Origin: Adlercreutzia sp. ZJ141
Lineage (GTDB): Bacteria > Actinomycetota > Coriobacteriia > Coriobacteriales > Eggerthellaceae
DNA: 39,468 bases
Direction of reading: 5' to 3'
Assembly (NCBI RefSeq): GCF_011038965.1
Contig: NZ_JAAKEB010000019.1
Span: 1 to 39,468, forward strand
Within the stretch, counting starts at the first letter, position 1. Each line of letters opens with the position of its first letter. Shown piece by piece: positions 1 to 9,221 of this stretch. The notes beneath the pieces are model-generated. The model made no database searches. It saw nothing but the letters and a program-made list of their open reading frames with translations, and was not told where the DNA came from. The translations under genes were made by a program, and so were the position numbers.

Positions 1-27
1 GAGAACGGCGTTTTCCGAAAGGGCAAC

Positions 28-1752
28 GTGCGTATATCCGATTTGACAGGACGTAAGATGCTGCCTATTGGCAACAGCAACTTCATCACGGTGGTGGAAA
101 ACTCGGTGTTTATCGACAAATCCATGCTGGTAGCTGACGTGCTTGATAGTGGTGCTGTAGCTACGCTGTTTTGTCGACCTCGTCGCTTCGGAAAGTCGTT
201 GAACCTGAGTATGCTGCAGTCGTTTCTTGAGATTCCCTCGCCGAATGACCCGTCTGCCATGGACACGACACCGCTCTTTCAAAACCTTGCCGTATGGGAT
301 GCTGAGGGTGGCCGCTATCAGGAATACTTCCAGGCATACCCTGTTGTACGCATTTCATTCAACGACGCGAAACAGCTGGCGTGGGACGAAGCGAGTGCTG
401 CAATTCGGGGGAATATTTCGGTCGAATACGAACGCCACGCCTATCTCGCTCAGAGCGATCGGATTTCCGACACCGAGCGTGCATACGTCGCGACTATCAT
501 GGAAGGGCGTCTGAGTACCGATATGGGCCGGTCTCTTCTGAACCTGTGCCGTCTTCTTTTCAAGCATCACGGCCGTCGCGCCGTTGTTCTTATTGACGAA
601 TACGACGCGCCGGTGATGGCGGGCTATACATATGGCTACTACCAAGAAGTGGTGGCCTTCCTGAAGGGCTGGCTCACCGGTGCCTTGAAGGACAACAACG
701 CGCTCGCCTTTGCGGTGCTCACAGGCGTACAGCGCATCACTAAAGAGTCAATTTTCTCCGACCTTAACAACCTTAAGGTAAGCACCGCGCTCAACGTAGT
801 ATCCGACGAGCGCTATGGGTTTACCGATGATGAGGTTGATGCCTTGGCTGAGTACCTGGACGTTCCGGATGACGCCGGCAAGGCTCGAAAATGGTACGAC
901 GGGTATCGATTTGGGGGCGTGGACGTATACAATCCCTGGAGTGTACTCAACTTCTTTGACAGTGGTTGTGTAGCCGATGTGTACTGGGGCAATACTTCTT
1001 CCAATTCGGTACTGGGGGAGATGGTGCGTTGTGCGGACGATCGCACATGGGAACGTCTGTATACTCTTATGAAACCGGAGGGCACGGTGAGCGAGTCGTT
1101 GGATTTGGGCGTGGTGTTTCCCGATGCGGGAATTCGGTCGGGTGCGCTTTGGAGCATGCTGTATTTGGCTGGCTACCTTACCACTGAGGACACAGAGCTT
1201 CCGAATAACACACGCAGAGAGCGCCCGCTGCGCATTCCGAATGCCGAAATCAGAGAGCTGTTCCGTGCGGAGATCGTCGACCGCTTTTCTGAGGTGTCGG
1301 GCAATGGGGGTCGGCTTGTCGAACTGCACCGAGCCCTGACGGAGGGCGAGGCCGACGTGGCTACCGAAGAGTTTAAGGGTGTCCTGTATGAGTCGGCCAG
1401 CTGCTTCGACCTGACGCGCGAGAACAGCTACCATATGCTCGTGTTGGGACTATTGTTTGGCATGTGCGGCTACGAAGATCCAATATCCAACCGTGAGGCC
1501 GGTAAAGGCCGTTTTGATGTGCGAGTTCAGCCGATCGATCCCGATCGTCGACCTGTTATCGTTCTTGAGCTTAAGTATGCAAGACCCGATACGCCCAAGG
1601 CCGAGAACCTAGACGAATTGGCTCGCGCTGCTCTCGCTCAGGCTCGCGATCGCGTATATGGAGTAGGAGCGCACTCCGGAAGGGCGGGCACTCTTTTCTG
1701 GGGCGTGGCGGTTAGTGGCAAGAACGTGGCGTGCGTGTGTGAAGAGGCATAG
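28..1752 (+). CDS. AAA-ATPase-like / PD-(D/E)XK nuclease-domain protein
   Basis: 574-residue protein of the widespread family that joins an N-terminal AAA-ATPase-like domain (Pfam AAA-ATPase_like) to a C-terminal PD-(D/E)XK nuclease-like domain (PDDEXK_9). What is seen: the family opening LPIGNSNF at residues 12-19, a Walker A-like RRFGKS at 52-57, a Walker B-like VLIDEYD around 188-194, and near the C terminus Asp497 followed by VLELKY with Glu514 and Lys516, matching the nuclease core. The GTG start has a GAAAGGG site just upstream; the ATG at 58 is an alternative that would begin right at the conserved motif. Cellular role is unknown for the family, which is often present in many copies in gut anaerobes and has been suspected of mobile-element or defence roles. 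The upstream neighbour lies outside the window. Family assignment is firm, function is not. Confidence 0.85.
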   Translation: MRISDLTGRKMLPIGNSNFITVVENSVFIDKSMLVADVLDSGAVATLFCRPRRFGKSLNLSMLQSFLEIPSPNDPSAMDTTPLFQNLAVWDAEGGRYQEYFQAYPVVRISFNDAKQLAWDEASAAIRGNISVEYERHAYLAQSDRISDTERAYVATIMEGRLSTDMGRSLLNLCRLLFKHHGRRAVVLIDEYDAPVMAGYTYGYYQEVVAFLKGWLTGALKDNNALAFAVLTGVQRITKESIFSDLNNLKVSTALNVVSDERYGFTDDEVDALAEYLDVPDDAGKARKWYDGYRFGGVDVYNPWSVLNFFDSGCVADVYWGNTSSNSVLGEMVRCADDRTWERLYTLMKPEGTVSESLDLGVVFPDAGIRSGALWSMLYLAGYLTTEDTELPNNTRRERPLRIPNAEIRELFRAEIVDRFSEVSGNGGRLVELHRALTEGEADVATEEFKGVLYESASCFDLTRENSYHMLVLGLLFGMCGYEDPISNREAGKGRFDVRVQPIDPDRRPVIVLELKYARPDTPKAENLDELARAALAQARDRVYGVGAHSGRAGTLFWGVAVSGKNVACVCEEA

Positions 1753-1848
1753 CGACGCTTACGGCAACACGGAGAGCGCTACCGCCCGATCCCACGGTAT
1801 TTCATATAACGCATAGTATCCCAAAGAGTTTAAGACGGAGGTGTTTCC

Positions 1849-2229
1849 TTATGCGAAGATGTGGCCGATGATAAAGCCGACGATAGCACAAATGGCACCG
1901 AGCATGACCGAGTAGGTGACAATACGCACTTCGCGGCGTTGCTCGCGCGCGTGCTCCATTTCGCTACGTTGCAACTCGGCGAAGTATGAGTAACCATCGC
2001 TGGTGATAACGACTACGCTGCCGCGATGTTGGTCAGCGCGAACTGCGAGCATGCCCTTTTCGATGAGTTCCGTTTGCAATGTGTTGTTCTCGAGCAAAGG
2101 GAAGGCACAGCGGAACATCGCCTCGCCGCCTGCGCCACACGTGGTGCGCTCGTATTCGAGCAATCGGTGAAGCTCTCGTTCCTGGGGTATGTTCAGAGAA
2201 GTTGCCATGTGACCGTCCTGCATGTGCAA
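1849..2229 (-). CDS. small C-terminally anchored membrane protein, hypothetical
   Basis: 126 residues. The body is hydrophilic and charged, with a likely helical stretch rich in Glu and Arg (about 88-101), and the last 25 residues form one hydrophobic membrane segment rich in Ile, Val and Gly, so the protein is probably tail-anchored with its bulk in the cytoplasm. The middle (about 55-90) resembles a small winged-helix-like C-terminal region with the pattern VVVITSDGYSYFAELQR, but this is too weak to name. The start is TTG with AAAGGAAA about eight bases upstream; ATG codons three and eight residues in are alternatives. A promoter on the same strand lies just upstream. I do not recognise a family. 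Confidence 0.6.
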   Translation of the reverse strand: MHMQDGHMATSLNIPQERELHRLLEYERTTCGAGGEAMFRCAFPLLENNTLQTELIEKGMLAVRADQHRGSVVVITSDGYSYFAELQRSEMEHAREQRREVRIVTYSVMLGAICAIVGFIIGHIFA

Positions 2230-2253
2230 ATCGCGTTTCCTTTGTCTTGGGTT

Positions 2254-2281
2254 ATGATACCCGTTGTTTACCGTACATCAA
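2254..2281 (-). promoter_or_regulatory. putative sigma70-type promoter for the 1849-2229 gene
   Basis: On the minus strand TTGATG (2281-2276) and TATCAT (2259-2254) are separated by 16 bases. They lie about 25 bases upstream of the TTG start of the small membrane protein, giving a short leader with its own ribosome binding site. Confidence 0.5.
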
Positions 2282-2711
2282 AAGACTTTCGCGACATTCA
2301 TCCGCCTTTTTGCCGAAACTTTGTTTTAACGGCGATCGCAAGGGCGACGCTGTGGAGGTTGGACGGATTGTGGTAAGACACAGCGTGGAGCTTGACGGGC
2401 AATTCGGATGGTGCGACGAGATGCACTGCAAGTGGCTGAGCGTGGCGTGACCGATGGGGCGCGAGTGCGGGCGGGCAGCGGCGAGAGCAGCGGGGAGTAG
2501 GTAGCACGGGCAGGGACACGGCGGGGCACGGCCGGCGTTTTCCGTTCTTGTGAACGTGTGCATTTTTCTTTCCGATGCGGGGTTTATGTGCCATAATTCA
2601 TGGTTGGTGTGCCCGAAGCGCGTAATGCGGCGGCATTCCGTGGCAAGCAACGTGCGCACTGCGGGCTCGCATGTGCCGCAAGGCGATGTAAGGACAATGG
2701 AGGAAACATAC
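2282..2711. other. intergenic region between divergent genes
   Basis: About 430 bases between the minus-strand membrane protein and trigger factor. The stretch 2457-2540 is notably G-rich on the plus strand without an open frame that looks coding. No RNA gene or known riboswitch pattern is visible. The trigger-factor promoter candidate lies near 2589-2597, leaving a leader of roughly 105 bases. Confidence 0.5.
2589..2597 (+). promoter_or_regulatory. putative extended -10 promoter for tig
   Basis: TGCCATAAT fits the extended -10 pattern (TGnTATAAT) with one mismatch; no convincing -35 is seen at the right distance. It lies about 115 bases upstream of the preferred trigger-factor start. Confidence 0.35.
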
Positions 2712-4085
2712 GTGGAAACTAAAGTTGAGGCGATGGAAGGCAACCGTGCGAAGGTGACCGTTACCATCGAGGCGGCAGACGTTGATGCCGGTATCAAGAA
2801 GACGTACAAGGAATTCGCCAACAGATATAACTTCCCCGGATTCCGCAAGGGTCGCGCCCCGCGTCCGGTTATTGACAACATGCTTGGTAAGGATGCTGTG
2901 CGCGCAGCTGTCACCGATGAGCTGGTTAACACCAATTACCCGCTGGCTATCGACGCGAGTGGCTTATATCCTATGGGTCAGCCCGCCGTCAATGCCGATG
3001 AGCTGGTGAAAGCTGGGGCACCCTACGAGTTCACTGTTGAGTTCGATCGCATTCCCGATTTCGAGCTGACCAGCTACGAGCCTGTCGAGATCGAGCTTCC
3101 CTCCGAAGAGGTTACTGACGACGAGGTTGACGAGCAGATCGAAGAATTCCGCGAGCAGCTTTCCACGCTCGAAGACGCTTCTGCTAACGCTAAGGTGAAG
3201 GCCGACAGTGTCGTGGATATTGCTATCAAGGCAACCGATGACGACGGCGAGGAACTTCCCACGCTCACCAGTGAATCTCGCACGTACGCCTTGGGTTCTG
3301 ACATGTTGCCTGCCGAGTTTGACGAGCAGCTGGTTGGCCTGAAGAAGGGTCAGGACGTCTCGTTTACCATCGATATGCCTGCCGAGCCGCCGATTCTGCT
3401 TCGCGCTCTTTCCGGCAAGACCGAAAAGATTGCCTTCGAGGTGAAGGTTAACGTGGTGAAGAAGCGCGTACTACCTGAGGTTACTGACGAGTGGGCGAAG
3501 GAGAATAACTTCGAGAGTGTGGAAGACCTGCGCACTCGCGTTCATGACGGCATTGAGTCGCAGAAGAAAATGAACATGCCAGCGCTTAAGGAAGGCGCGT
3601 GTCTGGCGAAGCTTGCTGAGCGTCTTGAGGGCGATATCCCTGAGACTCTCTGTGAGCAGCAGGAAGGTCAGCTGCTGCAGAACTTCTTCCAACAGCTGCA
3701 GATGCAGGGCTTGACGTTCGACATGTACCTTGCTGCCAACAACCTGACCACCGACCAGTTTAAAGATGACGTGAAGAAGCAGGCAGCTGACATCACTCGC
3801 CAGGATATGGCACTTGATGCGTGGGCACGCCACAACGAGTACGTGGTTACGAGCGAGGAAGTGTCCGCCGAGTTCGCCAAGAGCGGTGCCGAGGATCCAA
3901 AGGAGCTCGAAAAGGAGTGGACGGCCAACGGCCAGCTGCACATGGTGCGCCAGGGCATCCTGCGTTCCCGCGCGGCTATGGAGTTGATGGACGGCGCGGT
4001 AGTTACCGAGACCAAGCCTGCCAAGAAGAAGGCTGCCAAGAAGGCCGCGAAGAAGGCCGACGAGGCTACTGAGAAGGCCGAGTAA
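2712..4085 (+). CDS. tig: trigger factor (ribosome-associated chaperone, PPIase)
   Basis: 457-residue trigger factor, which binds the ribosome exit tunnel and folds nascent chains. The N-terminal domain carries the ribosome-binding signature around NFPGFRKGRAPRPVI, then an FKBP-type prolyl isomerase domain (roughly residues 150-245) and the helical C-terminal chaperone region. The tail is a run of Lys and Ala (KPAKKKAAKKAAKKAD), a low-complexity basic extension common in actinobacterial proteins. I chose the GTG at 2712 because GGAGGAAA sits eight bases upstream; an in-frame ATG at 2697 is possible. It precedes clpP and clpX, the usual order in many bacteria, but a hairpin-rich gap of 167 bases separates it from clpP. 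Confidence 0.95.
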   Translation: METKVEAMEGNRAKVTVTIEAADVDAGIKKTYKEFANRYNFPGFRKGRAPRPVIDNMLGKDAVRAAVTDELVNTNYPLAIDASGLYPMGQPAVNADELVKAGAPYEFTVEFDRIPDFELTSYEPVEIELPSEEVTDDEVDEQIEEFREQLSTLEDASANAKVKADSVVDIAIKATDDDGEELPTLTSESRTYALGSDMLPAEFDEQLVGLKKGQDVSFTIDMPAEPPILLRALSGKTEKIAFEVKVNVVKKRVLPEVTDEWAKENNFESVEDLRTRVHDGIESQKKMNMPALKEGACLAKLAERLEGDIPETLCEQQEGQLLQNFFQQLQMQGLTFDMYLAANNLTTDQFKDDVKKQAADITRQDMALDAWARHNEYVVTSEEVSAEFAKSGAEDPKELEKEWTANGQLHMVRQGILRSRAAMELMDGAVVTETKPAKKKAAKKAAKKADEATEKAE

Positions 4086-4116
4086 CATCGCCTTGGCTTT
4101 AGACACATTGCATGGC

Positions 4117-4182
4117 GGCCTGCTGGGCGTGCTTGGGCGCGTTTGGCAGGCCGTGATGGCATACGGGCCGCTCATGCGGCCC
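4117..4182 (+). terminator. hairpin cluster after tig
   Basis: Two hairpins follow the tig stop: GGCCTGC (4117-4123) pairs with GCAGGCC (4146-4152), and GGGCCGC (4165-4171) pairs with GCGGCCC (4176-4182) around a TCAT loop. Neither is followed by a clear T run, so an intrinsic terminator is uncertain. Confidence 0.35.
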
Positions 4183-4185
4183 CTT

Positions 4186-4219
4186 GCGCATTCGAGCGGA
4201 ATGCGCGCAACTGTATAAG
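4186..4219 (+). promoter_or_regulatory. palindrome and -10 box upstream of clpP
   Basis: GCGCATTC (4186-4193) and GAATGCGC (4199-4206) form an 8-5-8 inverted repeat that ends seven bases before TATAAG (4214-4219), a plausible -10 for clpP. The palindrome covers the place where a -35 and an operator would sit, so it may bind a stress regulator of the Clp genes. It does not match a consensus I can name. Confidence 0.35.
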
Positions 4220-4252
4220 AAACAAGCACCGAGACGAAACCTAGGAGGACCC

Positions 4253-4879
4253 ATGGGCTACGAAACGAAATCCGCACTGATCCCCTACGTCATCGAGCAG
4301 TCTCCGCGTGGCGAGCGCAGCTACGACATTTACTCGCGACTGCTCAACGATCGCATTATCTTCTTGGGTGAGCCGATCGACGATCATGTGGCGAACTCCG
4401 TTGTCGCGCAGATGCTTCATCTGGAAAGCGCCGATCCCGATAAGGATATCTCGCTGTACATCAACTCGCCGGGCGGCAGCGTGTCGGCGGGGCTGGCTAT
4501 TTACGACACCATGCAGTTCGTGAAGTGCGATGTGTCTACTATCTGCCTTGGTATGGCGGCCTCCATGGCCGTGCCGCTGCTCGCGGGCGGCGCGCCTGGT
4601 AAGCGCATTATTTTGCCGAACGCGCAGGTGATGATGCATCAGCCGATGGGCGGCACGGGCGATGGTCACACACAGCAGACCGATATCCAGATTATGGCTG
4701 AGGAAATCAGGAAGACACGCGACCGTTTGGAGGGTATTATCGCCAAACACTGCGGTAAGTCGTCCGAACAGGTGCACGTCGACTGCGAGCGCGATAACTG
4801 GCTTGATGCTGAAGAGGCGCTCGAGTACGGCCTGGTTGACAAGATCGCCATGCCGCGTAGTGCCGCGAACGCCGAATAG
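4253..4879 (+). CDS. clpP: ATP-dependent Clp protease proteolytic subunit
   Basis: 208-residue serine peptidase that forms the tetradecameric barrel of ClpXP. The catalytic triad is visible: Ser104 in GMAASMA, His129 in MMHQPMGG, and Asp181 in CERDNW. The oxyanion region INSPGGS is intact (residues 70-76). Compared with the E. coli enzyme there are about three extra residues after the histidine (TGDGHTQQ). The ATG at 4253 is chosen because AGGAGGA precedes it by a few bases; the open frame extends upstream through the promoter palindrome but that part is not coding. clpX begins 18 bases downstream, so the two are one operon. Confidence 0.97.
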   Translation: MGYETKSALIPYVIEQSPRGERSYDIYSRLLNDRIIFLGEPIDDHVANSVVAQMLHLESADPDKDISLYINSPGGSVSAGLAIYDTMQFVKCDVSTICLGMAASMAVPLLAGGAPGKRIILPNAQVMMHQPMGGTGDGHTQQTDIQIMAEEIRKTRDRLEGIIAKHCGKSSEQVHVDCERDNWLDAEEALEYGLVDKIAMPRSAANAE

Positions 4880-4897
4880 GACGGTGGATAGAATTCA

Positions 4898-6307
4898 ATG
4901 AACGATCGACGCGACGATGAACAGATGGGTCACGACGACGGTCCCATCTACTGTGCATTCTGCGGGAAGCGGCCGCATCAGGTTGCCGCGATGATAACCG
5001 GGCCGAGCGGCGTGAACATCTGCGATGAGTGTATATCGGTATGCGCCGACGCTATGCTGAGTGATTTGGGTTTGGGGATTCCCGGCTTTAATGTACCTAT
5101 TGATAGCGATGAGCAAATGCCCGGTCGTAGCGGAAGGTCTAGCCGTAACCGATCGGCTTCCAAGAATGAGAAGGGGGCTGCCGCCGCGCATGCTGTAGCC
5201 CCTGCGCCGTTGGAGAACCTGCCCACACCTCGGCAACTCTACGAAAAGCTTTCCGAACACGTGGTGGGGCAGGAACAGGCAAAACGGGCGCTGTCGGTTG
5301 CCGTGTATAACCACTACAAGCGCATCAGTATGGGTGCGGTCGCTGCAGAGGGCGATGTTGAGCTTGCTAAGAGCAACATCATGCTCTTAGGTCCCACGGG
5401 CTCGGGTAAAACGCTTTTGGCTCAAACGCTCGCGCGTACGCTGCGGGTGCCTTTCGCCATCGCCGACGCCACCACGCTTACCGAGGCGGGCTACGTGGGT
5501 GAAGACGTGGAGAATATCCTACTAAAGCTGATGACGGCGGCAGATTTCGACATTCCGCGCGCCGAAATCGGCATCATTTATATCGACGAGATCGACAAGA
5601 TTGCCCGCAAGGCCGAAAACCTATCCATCACACGCGACGTGTCGGGCGAGGGCGTGCAGCAGGCGCTGCTGAAAATCGTTGAAGGCACCGAGGCGAGCGT
5701 GCCCCCGCAGGGTGGGCGCAAACACCCGCAGCAGGAGCTACTGCATATCGACACGACGAACATCCTGTTCATCTTGGGCGGCGCGTTTGTGGGCTTGTCT
5801 GACATCATTGCTCAGCGCGTGGGGAAAAACGGGTTGGGTTTCGCATCCGAGTTGCCCGAAAGTAAGAAACTCGCCGAAGCCGAGCTGCTTGCCCAGGTGC
5901 TGCCCGAAGATTTGAACAAGTTCGGCATGATCCCCGAGTTTGTGGGGCGTATTCCCGTAGTCACGTCGCTGCAAGAGCTGTCTGAGGAAGACCTCGTGCG
6001 TATTCTCACCGAACCGAAGAACGCATTGGTAAAGCAGTACACGCGCATGTTCGAGTTTGAGAACGCCGCACTCACCTTCGAGGCGGAAGCGCTTGCCGCT
6101 ATTGCACACGAGGCGGTTGAACACGGCACGGGCGCGCGTGGATTGCGTTCCATCTGTGAGCGTGTGCTGCAAAACGTCATGTATGAGCTGCCTGACCATA
6201 CAGGCGCCAAGCGCGTGGTGGTACGTGCGAGCGACGTTTTGGGGGAGACGACCGTGTTTATAGAACAGATGGCTGAATTCGGCGAAACTGAAGGGTTGAG
6301 TGCGTAA
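4898..6307 (+). CDS. clpX: ClpX, ATP-dependent unfoldase of the ClpXP protease
   Basis: 469-residue AAA+ unfoldase that recognises substrates and feeds ClpP. The N-terminal zinc-binding domain has the four cysteines Cys19, Cys22, Cys42 and Cys45. Walker A GPTGSGKT is at 165-172, Walker B IIYIDEID at 226-233, and the ClpX signature of the large domain follows, ending with the C-terminal small domain ([10 protein letters not shown]). A linker rich in Ser, Arg and Ala (about 70-105) joins the zinc domain to the AAA+ module and is longer than usual. Co-transcribed with clpP. Confidence 0.97.
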   Translation: MNDRRDDEQMGHDDGPIYCAFCGKRPHQVAAMITGPSGVNICDECISVCADAMLSDLGLGIPGFNVPIDSDEQMPGRSGRSSRNRSASKNEKGAAAAHAVAPAPLENLPTPRQLYEKLSEHVVGQEQAKRALSVAVYNHYKRISMGAVAAEGDVELAKSNIMLLGPTGSGKTLLAQTLARTLRVPFAIADATTLTEAGYVGEDVENILLKLMTAADFDIPRAEIGIIYIDEIDKIARKAENLSITRDVSGEGVQQALLKIVEGTEASVPPQGGRKHPQQELLHIDTTNILFILGGAFVGLSDIIAQRVGKNGLGFASELPESKKLAEAELLAQVLPEDLNKFGMIPEFVGRIPVVTSLQELSEEDLVRILTEPKNALVKQYTRMFEFENAALTFEAEALAAIAHEAVEHGTGARGLRSICERVLQNVMYELPDHTGAKRVVVRASDVLGETTVFIEQMAEFGETEGLSA

Positions 6308-6351
6308 GGTAAGCGAGTAAGCGAGCAAACGGGGGGATCCTTGTCTCAGTG

Positions 6352-6383
6352 GTGGACTGCCCTTTTGATAGGAGTCCACTTTT
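6352..6383 (+). terminator. intrinsic terminator after clpX
   Basis: GTGGACT (6352-6358) pairs with AGTCCAC (6373-6379) around a 14-base loop and is followed by TTTT, 45 bases after the clpX stop. It should separate the clp operon from valS. Confidence 0.6.
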
Positions 6384-6458
6384 CGTTGGAACGCGCGCCA
6401 GGACGGCGGTAAGCAGACATGCCGCATCTGCGCGCACGAGAGCATGAAAGAGCATGAC

Positions 6459-9131
6459 ATGGCAGAGAGCACGCAGGAGAAAAAGATCGACTACGACTTC
6501 GCGGCGCATGAGCGCCCGCTGTTCGAGGCGTGGAAAGACGCGGGGTATTACCAGCGTGGTGAGGGCTTCGGCAAGCAGAAGGGGAAGCCGTATACCATCG
6601 TCATTCCGCCACCGAACATCACCGGCGTGCTTCATATGGGACATGCCTTAAACGATACCATTCAAGACACCTGCATTCGTCGCGCACGCATGCAGGGGCG
6701 TCCCACTCGCTGGGTGCTCGGCACCGACCACGCGGGCATTGCCACGCAGACTAAGGTGGACAAGAAGCTTGCCGACGAGGGCATCTCGCGTATGGAAATC
6801 GGGCGTGAGGCGTTCATTGATGCGTGTTACGACTGGTATCGCGAGTACGGAGCCACTATCGTAGATCAAATCAAAGGCATGGGCTGTTCGTGTGACTATG
6901 ATGACGAGCACTTTACGCTGGAGCCGGGCTACGTGCGCGCGGTGCGTAAGCTCTTCGTTGACTGGTACCATCACGACCTCATTTACCGCGGCAAGCGTAT
7001 CGTGAACTGGTGTCCGCACTGCACCACTGCTATCGCTGATGACGAGGCCGAATACGTGGACGAGTCGGGACATTTGTGGTACCTGCGTTATCCGCTTACC
7101 GAACCCGTTGACGGGCTTGAATACCTAGTAGTGGCAACTACACGGCCCGAAACCATGCTCGGTGACACGGGTGTGGCGGTTAACCCCAAAGACGAACGTT
7201 TTGCCCACCTGGTGGGAAAAACTGTGAAGCTGCCGCTCGTGGATCGAGAGATTCCTATTTTCGCCGATTGGCATGTTGATACCGAGTTTGGTACGGGCTG
7301 CGTTAAGGTGACACCTTCCCACGATCCGAACGACTGGGCGATGGGTGAACACGCCGGTCTTGAGCGCATCAATATCTTCGACGAGACAGCGCACGTGGTG
7401 GAAGGCTATGGGCGCTTCTCCGGTATGGATCGCGACCAGGCGCGCGAAGCGGTTGTTGCTGCGTTTGATGAGTTGGGGCTGCTCGAGAAGGTGGAGGATC
7501 ACGATCACTCCGTCATGACATGCTACCGCTGCCACACCAAGCTGGAGCCGTGGGAGTCGGAACAGTGGTTCGTGGCGGTGGATGCGCTCAAGCAGGACGC
7601 CGCGCGCGTGGTGGAAGATGGCACCATTCAGTTCCATCCCGAACGGTGGAAGCAGGTGTATCTGGACTGGCTTGCAAATCTGAAGGACTGGTGTATCTCG
7701 CGTCAGCTGTGGTGGGGGCACCGCATCCCTATGTTCTACTGCGACGCATGCGGTTGGGAAGACGCCAGTGTGGACGACGTTGAGGTGTGTCCGGTCTGCG
7801 GCGCACCCACTCGGCAAGACGATGACGTGCTCGATACCTGGTTCTCGTCACAGTTGTGGCCGTTTGCGACCATGGGCTGGAATGAATCGGGTATGGATGC
7901 TCCCGAAATCAGGGCGGCGTATCCCACGCAAGTGCTGTCCACGGCACGCGACATTATGGGGCTGTGGGTGGCGCGCATGGTGATGTCATCGATGTACTGC
8001 ACGGGAACCATCCCGTTTGAGCATGTGATCATTCACCCCACGGTGATGGCGGCCGATGGTAAGCCCATGAGCAAGAGCCGCGGCAACGGCGTCGATCCGC
8101 TGCGCCTTATGCAGGACTATGGTGCCGATGGCATGCGTTTTGGCTTACTCATGCAGGTAACAGGCGCGCAAGATCTCAAGTTCAACGAAGCGAAGCTGGA
8201 AAGCAGCCGCAATTTCGCGAACAAGATCCGCAACGCCGCACGCTTCGTGCTTATGAATTTGGACGATTATGAGCCAGGTGCGCCTGCGCCCGAAACACCA
8301 GCTGACCGTTGGATTTTTAGCCGCTTGGCGGGGTTGGTGGCCCGTGTTGACGAGGCATTTGAGAACTTCGAGTTCGGAGAGATTACACGTGAGTTGTATG
8401 CGTTTTTCTGGAACGAGTTCTGTGACTGGTATATCGAGTTTTCTAAGGCGCGCCTTGCCGGTACGGCTGCCGACCGTGCTGTGTGCCAGCGCAACCTGGT
8501 ATTCGTGCTCGATCAGGCATTGCGTCTGCTGCACCCCATCATGCCGTTCGTGACTGAGGAAATCTACCAACAGCTGCCTATTAACCGTACAGATGCGCCG
8601 TACCTCATTGGTGCGGCATGGCCCGACGCCGAAGTGCTTTCGAGCTATGTTGACGCCGATGCTGAGCGCGCTATCCAGATGGTGTGCGAGTGTGTAAACG
8701 CCATTCGCTCAACGCGCGCCCGCTACGGTATTTCGCCGAAGACCGAGCTTGCGGTGGTGGTGAAGGCGGAAGGTGCCGACACGGCACTGCTCGAGGCGCA
8801 GCGCGACCTCATTTGCGGCATGGGTAACACCGCATCGCTGGTTATTGGCGCAGATGTGAACAAGCCTGCAGAATCCAGCGTGTCGCTGGCACCAGGGCTT
8901 GAGGTGTATATCGTGTTGTCAGGGTTGGTTGACTTCGCGGCAGAACGCGCCCGCTTGGGCAAGGAGCGCGACAAACTTGCGAAAGATGTTGCCAAGTTCC
9001 AGAAGAAGCTCGGAAATCCGGGTTTTCTAGCGAAGGCGGCACCTGAAATCATCGAGAAGGACAAAGCAAAGCTCGCCGACCTCACTGACAAACTGGCTCG
9101 GCTTGATGCTCAGCTCGCAGAGATTTCCTGA
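6459..9131 (+). CDS. valS: valyl-tRNA synthetase
   Basis: About 890-residue class I synthetase that charges tRNA-Val. The HIGH-type motif HMGH is at residues 59-62 (after PPPNITGVL), and the KMSKS-type motif KPMSKS at 535-540. An editing (CP1) domain lies between them, the anticodon-binding helical domain follows, and the C-terminal 70 residues form the coiled-coil arm rich in Lys and Glu (ERARLGKERDKLAKDVAKF). A zinc-ribbon-like pair of CxxC motifs in CDACGWEDASVDDVEVCPVC lies in the catalytic half. The ATG at 6459 has GAAAGAG upstream; ATG at 6444 is an alternative adding five residues. No T-box element was recognised in its leader. Confidence 0.96.
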   Translation: MAESTQEKKIDYDFAAHERPLFEAWKDAGYYQRGEGFGKQKGKPYTIVIPPPNITGVLHMGHALNDTIQDTCIRRARMQGRPTRWVLGTDHAGIATQTKVDKKLADEGISRMEIGREAFIDACYDWYREYGATIVDQIKGMGCSCDYDDEHFTLEPGYVRAVRKLFVDWYHHDLIYRGKRIVNWCPHCTTAIADDEAEYVDESGHLWYLRYPLTEPVDGLEYLVVATTRPETMLGDTGVAVNPKDERFAHLVGKTVKLPLVDREIPIFADWHVDTEFGTGCVKVTPSHDPNDWAMGEHAGLERINIFDETAHVVEGYGRFSGMDRDQAREAVVAAFDELGLLEKVEDHDHSVMTCYRCHTKLEPWESEQWFVAVDALKQDAARVVEDGTIQFHPERWKQVYLDWLANLKDWCISRQLWWGHRIPMFYCDACGWEDASVDDVEVCPVCGAPTRQDDDVLDTWFSSQLWPFATMGWNESGMDAPEIRAAYPTQVLSTARDIMGLWVARMVMSSMYCTGTIPFEHVIIHPTVMAADGKPMSKSRGNGVDPLRLMQDYGADGMRFGLLMQVTGAQDLKFNEAKLESSRNFANKIRNAARFVLMNLDDYEPGAPAPETPADRWIFSRLAGLVARVDEAFENFEFGEITRELYAFFWNEFCDWYIEFSKARLAGTAADRAVCQRNLVFVLDQALRLLHPIMPFVTEEIYQQLPINRTDAPYLIGAAWPDAEVLSSYVDADAERAIQMVCECVNAIRSTRARYGISPKTELAVVVKAEGADTALLEAQRDLICGMGNTASLVIGADVNKPAESSVSLAPGLEVYIVLSGLVDFAAERARLGKERDKLAKDVAKFQKKLGNPGFLAKAAPEIIEKDKAKLADLTDKLARLDAQLAEIS

Positions 9132-9156
9132 TCGACGACAGAGCAGTTTGCTTCTT

Positions 9157-9165
9157 TGCTATAAT
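9157..9165 (+). promoter_or_regulatory. extended -10 promoter for the zinc-ribbon gene
   Basis: TGCTATAAT is a perfect extended -10 element (TGnTATAAT), 57 bases upstream of the gene start. No good -35 is needed or seen. Confidence 0.6.
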
Positions 9166-9199
9166 GCGATGAGATGTGGCTTGCTCCGCATCTCATCGC
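9166..9199 (+). repeat. 34-base inverted repeat directly after the -10 box
   Basis: GCGATGAGATG (9166-9176) is perfectly complementary to CATCTCATCGC (9189-9199), and the inner TGG/CCG adds three more pairs (one G-U), leaving a six-base loop. The repeat starts on the base after TATAAT and spans the expected transcription start. It could be an operator or, in the RNA, a 5'-end stabilising hairpin. There is no T run, so it is a poor terminator for valS. Confidence 0.65.
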
Positions 9200-9221
9200 A
9201 GACCGAGAAAACGAGGTTGAA

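Noticed and set aside
2550-2696. N-terminal extension of trigger factor
   Set aside because: The added residues are Cys/His-rich and unlike any trigger factor; they overlap the promoter candidate.
6308-6458. Possible T-box leader before valS
   Set aside because: There is a terminator-like stem, but the conserved T-box sequence (AGGGTGGnACCGCG) is missing and the stem fits the end of clpX.
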